Below are positions 55,590-64,000 of a DNA stretch of 64,000 nucleotides, piece after piece (the stretch's first letter is position 1; the number at the start of each line of letters is the position of its first letter). The position numbers and the translations under genes are program-made. This stretch comes from Mesodorylaimus sp. YZB2_4 (lineage: Eukaryota; Nematoda; Enoplea; Dorylaimida; Dorylaimidae), in NCBI GenBank assembly GCA_030248295.1, contig JASANH010001557.1, positions 124,001 to 188,000 of the forward strand, written 5' to 3'. The notes below the pieces were generated by a model. That model did no database searches. It was not told the origin of the DNA and saw nothing but the letters and a program-made list of their open reading frames with translations.

Positions 55590-57600
55590 AAAAGCAATGG
55601 TGTCGAGAAACAAAGGTGGTGAGAGGGTGTTTCCGAGAGACTCGACCCATATCGAATATACTTGGATCCAGGGCATGAGCTACGTCTTTTTGTGCTCGAC
55701 CCACGCTCCCCTTACTTGAAATCGCGTTATGGCAGAGCCCCTCTCCCCTCGTGCCCACGACGTCATATCTGTATGGACCCCGTGAGAAATGAGCATCGCT
55801 AAAAGATACTATGCAGGATGATGACAAAACATGTGATAATGCGCAAGTTTTAACATCGGATTAAAGCCTGGGAAATTTTTTTAAGCTAAGCTTGTGTATA
55901 AAAGTATTGACTGAACAGTAAGTATAATTTTGAGCTTGCTGAAATGTCAAAGATTATGCATCATCTGAGTTACCAAAAAGTTACCTCTGGCGTTCGTGGC
56001 GCTCTATATCTTTCTAGACATGGCATTGTCCTCCTCTTTTCCTACTTGCACCTTCTCTGATGAGCTTAAACAGATTGAAGTCAAGCGCTGGACAAGCGGC
56101 CGTGCTGTATAAAAATTTGATAAGGATCTTTTTGCAATGCAAATCATCGGCGAGAGTATCATAATCGAGTCTGCTGTTATAAAGCTACGGGCGCCGTCGG
56201 GCGCATGCGGGTCCAGCCTTCTAAGAGCTGCATGGTGCCAATTTGAAATGAATAAGTTGTTAGACTGTTGGAGGCGAGTCGAAGCGTGGTTATAGCAATG
56301 GAAATGATCCGATGGCCCTAATAGACATGCAATACCCAAGCCCACGCTTCTTGTTGAGGCATGTATTAAGTGGGCCATAAAGAATGACCCTCACACAAAA
56401 GGTTAGTTTTTTTTGAAAGTAGTCGCGTTGTAAACTTTACATCAACACAGACAGATAGAGCATTCAATTCTGCATTGGGCAGTCCATCCCTCTGTAGACA
56501 TGCAATACGCGAGCCCGCGCATTTTCTGATGGCATGTAGTAAAGCCAGAAGAAGGAAGAATTCTAGGCTTTATGGATGCTTTTGAATAAGGAGCAAGGCA
56601 CGCTGAATAAGCAGCGGAATCGTTTAGGGAAGAGCACACAAAAAGGCAAATACCAGCCTTATTGTCTCCTGATCACATCAGCTCAATAATAAATATATTC
56701 ACAGTATATACAGTATAAGCTGGGGTTAGCTGTACCGACTTCTAGATCGTGCCCGTACCCGTACCTGGTACAGTCCCGTGCTATACCCGTGCCAAGAAAA
56801 TATTTCATCTCGTCAGATTTAAAAATTGGAAACTTGTTCCGAGACGCCAGCTGTTTTCGAGATTGGATGAAGGTTTTGACTTTTTTTGACCTTGCATATA
56901 CATAAATGCGTCCAACTGGCCCCTATGAGAAGCAATTGTGGTGAGGACATTCGAGCGTCGTGTACTTTTAGTGTAAGCAATTGCGTCCGCTTGAGCGCGC
57001 GTAGTTTGTAAGTTGCACTCACAGCGCGCCAGCGTCAGGCTCATTGTTAGTGTTATTATCGCATTCGCTGAGTTCAGTCGTCTTCAATTAAATCGATTGC
57101 TATGTCTTAATGCTTTTTCCCTACCTTGCTATCCACAAAAGCCAAGGTTTCGTATGTAAGTGATAAGTGGACCTCCTCACACAATGAGTGTATTCACCAC
57201 TAAATGTTGGACAAAACATTACAAAAACCATGTTGGGTGTACCAGCGTACTTTTAGCGCAATACCCATACTGCGCCATACCTACCCAGGTTACCCAAAAT
57301 GGTGCGGTTAACGCTGGCACAGTTGACCCTGGAATGTGTGTCAGTTTTCAATCGAAAAAATGAAACCAAAACTCAGGCACTCTCTATTGCTTTACATACT
57401 TTATATGCTGTATAGCCAATTTTACACTGAAGTTTGCAACATTAATCGTATCTAATCCATTATCGCTCAGTCCTGACGTGAGTGTGCCAGTGAAAAAAGG
57501 TGCAGTTTTCCAACAACAAAAAGAACAACCAAGAAAAATCCGAAAAAGCGCAGCGGTGATGCGTAGAGTTTTTCAGATACCGTTCTTGTTAATGCAAACA
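55590..57600. other. No recognisable gene
   Basis: Several short frames; an alanine/valine-poor AT-rich background. Possible upstream exons of the 54.9-kb or 57.7-kb genes could lie here but were not identified. Confidence 0.35.
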
Positions 57601-57606
57601 TTTCAG

Positions 57607-58166
57607 GACGCCATATAACAAACATCACGGCTGAACTTGACAAATGGTATTAAAAAATTATTACGACATGGGTTGAAGAGAAGGTGAAGCGTTTCCACGG
57701 AACAAACATTAACGTGAATGACATTAAAAAAGAGCTATCTCAAGAGTACCCATTCGCGCAATGGTTCGTCATGTATCACAACTTAGGCCACGAGTCATCA
57801 ATAGTATCACGCCATCAAGGAGTTAAGATCTCTCCGAGCGGTCCAGGAACGATGAATGTTATCTGGTGCGAACCACTTTTGGGGAAAATGACAAGGAAAT
57901 CAATGAATAAGCAACTCAAAGAAATGGCCAGAGTGGATTTCTCGGCGTATAAAACCTACTGCGCCGCCTTCGCACACAAAGATGTTCATAAGGCCAATGC
58001 ATATTTGGAAAGCTGGAATCAGATCTATAGAAGCTCCACCGGGGTGATGCTTTTTTTTGCATCCACGGTTACACCCCAAGTATTCGAGCATGCGGGTGTG
58101 ACAGAATGTACCGATTATGTTGAGGAAGTGTGCGGAGAGAATATTCATCGCGTTCTGACAGTTTAA
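57607..58166 (+). CDS. Unrecognised protein, probable last exon
   Basis: An acceptor-like 'catttcag' ends at 57606. The frame then reads ITAELDKWY, a TAA (about 57651), then WVEEKVKRFHGTNINVND. It is open to 58166: FAQWFVMYHNLGHESSIVS, PGTMNVIWCEPLLGK, AYKTYCAAFAHKDVHKANAY and CTDYVEEVCGENIHRVLTV. Four or five cysteines and a balanced composition suggest a secreted globular domain. A polyadenylation signal AATAAA lies 29 bases after the stop. The early TAA means either the exon really starts downstream (for example around 57660) or the gene is damaged. No family recognised. Confidence 0.5.
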
Positions 58167-58194
58167 AATATCTGCAGCTGCAAGCGAACTCAGA

Positions 58195-58200
58195 AATAAA
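58195..58200 (+). terminator. Polyadenylation signal of the 57.7-kb gene
   Basis: A canonical AATAAA lies about 30 nt beyond the stop codon at 58166. Position supports a true 3' end. Confidence 0.5.
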
Positions 58201-58264
58201 ATTCCAGTATTTATTTTGTCGCCAAGGCGCAGTGGAACTTGGTTAGGGGGCGACAAGGGGCAGA

Positions 58265-58555
58265 GTTTTGTGTCATTAGAACAGACTGCTCAGCTCAACT
58301 CACAACGACGTTATGATAGGGCTCTTCCCCTTCCTTCACTTACGATCAGATCAGGCCACACCGCACGATCACAAGAGGTTTAACAAGAAGTATTCTCGAC
58401 CTCACGGCACCAACAACAAGATATGCACTTTTCCATGTCTTCTTTCCTTCTCTTACACGTGCCAGACTGGCGCCATTTTCTACTTGCAACCACCAACATC
58501 AAATAAACTTTTTCGTAATAAGAAGTACCTTAGTCTAGAAGGCACCCCTTCTTGA
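58265..58555 (+). pseudogene. Decayed relative of the 7.4-8.2 kb small secreted gene
   Basis: 'gactgctcagctcaa' and the following 'acgttatga' match 7948-7985. The protein text TPHDHKRFNKKY and ICTFPCLLSFSYTC follows the same PH...C...C order as APHTQTEQ...RCVPYQRNLTC there. Frame changes are needed to align them, so this is a weak pseudogene call. Confidence 0.3.
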
Positions 58556-58929
58556 CACTCGCAAGGCCAGAACGTACTGCAGGCGAGCGCCGCCAACCCT
58601 GGGTCTAAAATATGGATCTCACCCTCACATAAGTAAGCTCCCAAATCAGCTCAACATCACACCAGCACCAGCAAGAACTTCACGCTATACCTAATACTAA
58701 TATTAGAGGTGCTACTATCACCACCTTGAAAAAGAGTTCAATCAAAAAAGAAAACGAAGCGTTAATTCATATGTTAATTCAACTTGATTTTGGAAATATT
58801 GCACTCTGCTACCAATATTTCAAAACCCCAAGCATTCACTCTTCAGTGCGGCAGTGGAGAAATACGGCGTATTCCAAACTTATTTGTGCGTAAGCAAGAT
58901 TTGAACTTTCACCCACAAGGGAGAATCGC

Positions 58930-59345
58930 TAACCATTAAGTCGAACTTTGGGGAACCAAAAATTGTAACACGTCCCTGGGTGCAAAAGCTCTGTGCAAAA
59001 TATTAGAGGCGTCTGGCAAACTGGTCAGCAATGGTCAGCGTCTAAAGTCCTGAAGTTTTGTGTGGTAACGGACCTGAGCGTTGAGGAAAACATGCAGAGT
59101 TCTTTCCAAACTCGGTTTTTTGGTTCCGAGTTTCGAGTTTACGCTCCCAATAGTCTCGTTCTTAAAATTTTCCAGGAAAAACACTTTAAAAATCCAGTAG
59201 AACTGAAAAATTTCACTATACTCTAAGCGCTGACCACTGACCAGTTGGCCCGACGCCTCTAATACTGTATTTTGCACAGAACTTTCTTTCGCACCCAGGA
59301 ACATGATACAATTTTTGATTTTGCAAAGTTTGACTCGACGGTTGC
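58930..59345. mobile_element. MITE with about 110-bp terminal inverted repeats
   Basis: The left arm 'aagtcgaactttggggaacc...gtgcaaaagctctgtgcaaaatattagaggcg...ggtcagcg' (58935-59040) is repeated inverted at about 59227-59345, ending 'gcaaagtttgactcgacggttg'. Arm identity is about 80%. A half copy with one arm lies at 62970-63135. The interior (about 190 bp) has no transposase. No clear target duplication was found. Confidence 0.8.
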
Positions 59346-59349
59346 CGAT

Positions 59350-61900
59350 GTTGCCTTGTCAGAGGTATAGTATTTGGGTGGTAACCTTTTCGAGCGATAT
59401 GAAATTTACTGAACACATTTTTTTATGGCTGTCCGCAAATATAGTATTATGATTGGAGCCCTGAGACGTAGATTGGGTAGGCACGATTCTAATTCTTTCC
59501 TTGGCACCGCATATATTTCGTGTATTTGATCGGTTTTAGAAAATAAAGCAGTAGCTAGGGATCTTATTTTAAAATATTGAGCAGTTGGAACGTGCAAATT
59601 TTTATACGCTCAGGTTTTTTGAACGATTTTACGAGTACATACGATGTTGCGCCGAATCACGCTGTGTGGAGCTTTCTTTTTGATATTGGCGAACCGCCAG
59701 AAGCTGTGTCAATTGTACAAGTATTATCTTGAAATGCACGGTTTTTGAAACAGACGATTAAGTCATAGATCTGATTTTAGAACTAGTGACAGACTTTGCC
59801 AGCCGAGTCATTTTATTTTACCAAGGCATTCATTTAAGTCGTACAAACAAATTTTTTTTTTCAGCTACCTTTTTATGAAATGATCTTTTGTCTGATGTAT
59901 CTTTATCATCACTAACTCGTTTCAAGCATGCTACGTCAGCACTGAAGCTTACTGACTTGCAAGTTTTTTTAGTGATTTTAGTTTTCGTGTCTCCTAAGGC
60001 CCGTTCAGACTTCGGTGAGTTTGTGTGTGGAGATTGTAAAAGTGGGGAGGTGTGGCTGTCAAAGTTTTTTGCTTCCCGCTAGAAGCAGACATCTCTCAGT
60101 GTGGTTGGGGTTGTGGAATTTTGGTTGTAACAACACGGGAGTTAACGAGAGCGAAATCATGAAGAATTGGGGTGGAAGGGGATAGCCCTTTCACAACTGG
60201 TGTGGTTGGTGTGGTGTGTTTCGTGCAGAGATTTCGCGAATCTCTGAAGTAACTACAGCCGGCTTGTTTTCAAGATCCACCAGGGGAAAATTTTTGCAAG
60301 AACAATGATATTTGTAGAAAAAATGTGCTCTTTCTGAATATCATATTAATTTTTGGTGAAATCGCCGATGTAATTTATAACTTCGCTCCGAGCGAAGACA
60401 CTGTCGCTGGTGTATTTTCCTGAGTTCATACATACACTTACGACGCCTAGTTTTAAAATATAGGTAGATTGGACCATCCGCGCAGATAATAGGCTCTGAC
60501 AACAGACCAAACATTTTTCATATAGGCTTATTTTTCGCACGATTCGAATTTAGGTCGGTTTCAAAATTTGGTGGCTCTGACTTTCCTTTCATCTATGCCA
60601 ACGGAATGCAATCATGCCTCGACAAATAAACGATTGGGTTGTGGCAATGATAGAATCGGTGCGATCTAAACGGGCATTGTGGGAGCGCGCCGACCCACAA
60701 TGCCCGTTTGGAAGAATTTATAGTTAATCTTTAGAAACAAGTAACTACGGATATTTTGCGGGAGTGTGGAGTGGAAAAGACTGGTGAGTTCAGGCGGTGC
60801 ATTTTTCGTAATCTCAAACATGCCATATACCAGTTTTAGCGGAGGCAGTTACAACACGTTGGAAGAACGTTGTCCGTGAATATTGTCGATCTTTGATTGA
60901 AAACCGAGCGGTAGTCAGGCTAAGCCACAGCAGGATTACTTATATGGTCGACTGTTGTCCTTTTTGGGCGAAAAGCCCTCCCAAATAGAGTATGAAAAGT
61001 AATTTGAAACGCGATGCACTTGGAAAAGTCAAGCTGTCAAGCAACGCGATGTCAATCGATAGCCTTTCTTCTATACGCACTATCCTGCTTTAGATCTATC
61101 AGGTAGCCATCTTATTCACTCGGCGCAACCCATACATTTTTGTCCATTACGAAATTAAACACGTTTTCATATCAGAAAACGGGCGCAAACACTAACCGCA
61201 AGCGATTGATTCTCGCACCTACAGTATACAAGCGATTCCAGCTGGCTTCATTGGCTCTAGCCACTATGCAAGCTTGGCAGAAAATTACGACGTTCGTGAT
61301 CAGCAAGTTGACCAATTGACGCGGCAGCTGCTGTTTAGTAATGCTGATGTCGTCGCCCATGCAACAATCCTGATTGTAGTTTGAGCTATCAGATGGTCTA
61401 GATCTCCAAAATTTTTGTCGACGGACTTTGTTACTGCTTGTGATAAACACTTGGGTTAAAGGGTGACCAAAGCATAAATGCCACAAGAGAATAGATGCGC
61501 GCGGTGAATCAGTTCTTTCCCAAACATCATCACTTAAAGCTAATTAGCTATGCGTCATCACCTTTTTTACAGCCCCTCCGTGATAGTATATCTTCAACCG
61601 TTCTGATGCTTTTGCCTACAACAATACAAGAAACCTATTGGTTCATTTTGCTAGACTGGCACTCACATTAGGATTTTCAAAAAGACATGGCATGGAAATG
61701 ACACTGCAGGCCGAGAAGTTTTTATATTCGAATACATTCTAGCCTTTGGAGTACACAAAGACAAAGTCAGCTTATGTGCTGTCAGCAGTTTTGACACCTT
61801 TTTGAAAACTGTAATATGACTGCATTTGGGCTTGTAGTAATAATCTGTCTGACTGACTTGTGCTGACTTAGTCAAGTCAGAATTCCCAAAAAATTTACAG
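59350..61900. other. Gene-poor interval with one strong hairpin
   Basis: Only short frames without recognisable families occur. The notable structure is the 16-bp perfect hairpin at 60668-60709. Confidence 0.4.
60668..60709. other. Perfect 16-bp hairpin
   Basis: aaacgggcattgtggg (60668-60683) pairs perfectly with cccacaatgcccgttt (60694-60709) around a 10-nt loop. There is no T-run for a terminator and no mRNA context; it may be a foldback element or a structured RNA. Confidence 0.7.
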
Positions 61901-62011
61901 CCTCAATTAATATACATATGCTAAGCGAGGAACATCTGGAAAAAACGCCTGAACCCAAAATCAGATATTACTCCAATCAGAAAACAAAAGTGGGATGCGC
62001 AAAGAAGAATC

Positions 62012-62119
62012 GGATTGTGTCAAAATGTTATCACTGTTGCATCAACAATAATCGGCGGGGTTGCAGGATTTATCATGGGTGGTCCAGCTGGTGCTCTTGC
62101 AGCTGGATATGCTGGTGCA
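62012..62119 (+). CDS. Putative exon encoding a glycine-zipper-like hydrophobic helix
   Basis: The frame reads CQNVITVASTIIGGVAGFIM and then GGPAGALAAGYAGA, stopping at an ideal donor (GCA|GTAAGTAT, 62119/62120). Gly/Ala-rich GxxxG repeats of this kind occur in membrane-inserting helices. Upstream and downstream exons were not found. Two other frames are also open here, so the call relies on the donor and composition. Confidence 0.4.
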
Positions 62120-62124
62120 GTAAG

Positions 62125-62960
62125 TATATTCCGACTTTTTTTAAAACAAAAATGGTACATGGTTTTATATATACTTCTACCAAAAACACAGCAGCATTGT
62201 TCTAGCTTTTGATATTAACAATTAGGCTAAGGGGCATAAACAAAGGATCATGAGAATATCTAAAGCCATTGATCACTCCTGACGCACAGTTTTTACGATC
62301 TTCGTAGTGGTTGATTGAATATAGCTGTTCGATTCTACGTTTTCTACAAGAAAACCACACAAGACTGCTTTTGTGAATTGTTTATGAAACATATATCGCA
62401 GCACCCGAAACTTTTTAGTGTTTTTGATAACGCACCGCATATAAAATTCCCACGAAGTAACTCGCATCCAAGCCGCAAACAGTGCCATGCGGCTCCTGTG
62501 ATGCTTGAGTTTACGATGACATGTGATGTTACAATAATCCAACGCAGATGTAGCCGACGCCCACCAGGGAGTGCCTGCGATTGTGACCAAATTTCCAAGG
62601 CTGTGTAAGTTTGACTTTGTGTTTTAGAGATTTGACTGCATTCGTGGTAGTAAAAATACAGTACATAAATATCTGAACCTTTTTAAATCTATCAAGTGCA
62701 GACGGAGACTTTACAAAGCTTTACTAAAGTAGTTAAAACGTGGGGAGAATCGAGCGATTTAGTTATGGCGGATAAGAAGAGCATTTTTGGCAGCTCTTAT
62801 TGATGGCCAGCTCTAACAGAATTTGGTCTTCACAAAGCTGCACTCGGGGTTAGCCATTAGAGCTCTCCTTGAATGATATCCACCTACCTCTATTATTTGC
62901 GGTAGGTGGCAAGGCTTCTCCTGGATCTGATTTCAAGGGTATGACTACTCACAAGAAATC
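62125..62960. other. No recognisable gene
   Basis: Overlapping open frames on both strands at 62270-62610 look like chance; none has a recognisable motif. Confidence 0.35.
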
Positions 62961-62969
62961 TGAACGTCG

Positions 62970-63135
62970 CCAACCGTCAAGTCGAACTTTGGGAAACAAA
63001 AAATTGTAACATGTTTCTTGGTGCAAAAGAGAGCTCTGTGCAAAATATTAGAGGTGTCTGGCCAACTGATCAGTTGTCGTCAGCGTCTACAGTCCTGCAG
63101 TTTTTGTGTGGTTAGGAACCCCAGCGTTAAGCATG
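62970..63135 (+). repeat. Half copy of the 58.9-kb MITE
   Basis: 'caaccgtcaagtcgaacttt...gtgcaaaagagagctctgtgcaaaatattagaggtgtctgg...' matches the left arm and part of the interior of 58935-59105 at about 85%. The opposite arm is absent. Confidence 0.75.
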
Positions 63136-63574
63136 TCGCTGCTGTGCTTGATGATGCTGTAAAAAAACAGGAACAATATCATGTTGGAAAAAGATTGATT
63201 AACCCCTAGTTGGTCTCACTGTTTGCAGCATCAAGTAGCAACTGTACGATGCCTGTGCTAGAAGATAGTTCTTCCTTTCGTACGATTCATGTTTCAATTG
63301 AAGTTATTATTGTTTTTGGGCACTTTTTTGGGTTTTCCCCCCCAACCCCAAAAACTAGCATGTCCTACCTACCAACCTATGATACTACTAAACGGTTTTG
63401 CAAAATAATGGCTGGTTGTCGACATATGCAGATAAAACCGTTTCGCCCTGTGTTATAACATGCGTTGGGTCTGTGGACCCAAGAGTTCGACCAACTACGG
63501 GTTAAGTGTTATTTGACGCAATACTTACATCCGACATATGACACCTCTTTTAGGAAAACAGTGTTTTACAAAAG

Positions 63575-63799
63575 ATGAAGCAGGTTCAGCTCACACACAT
63601 GCTCAAACAGTTAGCTCCGTTAGGCAGCATACACAATATCCATGCAGCTGAGCTTATCAAAAAACTCGAGGTTCAAGGCTCTGACCTGAAGCCTGACTTA
63701 ATGCATGAACTTTCAGAAATTGATACAGCTGGAAATGCGTCTTCTTATTCGAGATGTATAAAAATTAAATTCGCTGTCCTATTCGCTCCAACAGGATAG
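63575..63799 (+). CDS. Small unrecognised reading frame, possible first exon
   Basis: ATG 63575 follows an acceptor-like 'cacctcttttag' by about 20 nt. It encodes 74 residues (MKQVQLTHMLKQLAPLGSIH, ELIKKLEVQGSDLKPD). It has no signal peptide and no known domain. Confidence 0.25.
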   Translation: MKQVQLTHMLKQLAPLGSIHNIHAAELIKKLEVQGSDLKPDLMHELSEIDTAGNASSYSRCIKIKFAVLFAPTG

Positions 63800-64000
63800 T
63801 GCAGCTCACCATTTCCAACAAAACGTCATTTTGATTATTTTTCTACGTAGAAGGTAATTAGTTATCCATGGGGGACGCCATGTAGTGCATGTGCCACACC
63901 AACCACGATACAGTATCTGAGACACCTGATGTCATGAGGCAGTGGAATTTTGTTTCTTAGTGTAATTTTACACTAGATCAAGTTCTTTCAGAAGAATTTT

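Noticed and set aside
62273-62608. Three overlapping frames on both strands
   Set aside because: Mutually exclusive, with no motif, donor or acceptor support.
1-64000. CRISPR arrays, bacterial operons, phage or plasmid functions
   Set aside because: No regularly spaced repeats; gene structure and elements are clearly eukaryotic.

Overview
This window is eukaryotic and almost certainly an invertebrate metazoan. Recognisable coding runs are broken by GT-AG introns of about 50-80 nt. The repeat set is metazoan: Ty3/gypsy, BEL/Pao, CR1/Jockey-like and Tx1/L1-like LINEs, hAT, a Polinton/Maverick, a tRNA-derived SINE and MITEs. Base composition is moderately AT-rich. No bacterial operons, rRNA or free-standing tRNA genes were seen, and the species cannot be named from the sequence.

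Layout. 1-3.9 kb: Ty3/gypsy gag plus the start of the protease on the minus strand, with its 5' third duplicated in inverted orientation at the left edge. 4-9.5 kb: mostly non-coding, with a possible small secreted-protein gene (7.4-8.2 kb) and a signal-peptide exon (9.1 kb). 9.5-10 kb: a SINE with a 15-bp target duplication. 10.3-12.3 kb: BEL/Pao pieces. 12.9-15.2 kb: a decayed CR1-like LINE split by an insertion. 15.2-16.8 kb: a secreted metallophosphoesterase pseudogene on the minus strand, broken by a tandem duplication at its last metal-binding motif. 17.4-26.4 kb: an inverted duplication built around a Polinton-like element. It holds two opposed copies of a multi-exon major-capsid-like gene, a packaging ATPase behind a CCAAT/GC-box/CRE promoter-like island, and a C-type-lectin-like gene trapped between them.

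26.6-49 kb is a graveyard of nested mobile DNA. It contains Tx1-like LINE fragments, a 2.19-kb direct repeat (35.4 and 44.1 kb, with a partial inverted third copy at 27.1 kb), a CR1-like RT, a BEN-domain gene remnant, a DDE transposase remnant, a protein-primed DNA polymerase B remnant, a hAT remnant with terminal inverted repeats, and composite SINE-like repeats. 47.5-63.8 kb is the most host-like part. It holds two further C-type-lectin-like genes (50.9 kb plus strand, 55.6 kb minus strand), several short secreted or glycine-rich exons of unknown function, an unrecognised 57.7-kb gene, and a MITE with long inverted repeats.

Functional picture. The three lectin-like genes share a two-exon plan with a phase-0 intron at the same place, and two of them end in a hydrophobic tail suggesting a membrane anchor. 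They look like a tandemly expanded, secreted or surface recognition family. The association of one member with the Polinton inverted repeat is the most interesting feature. Almost everything else is mobile-element debris, and most of the long reading frames in it carry stops or frameshifts.
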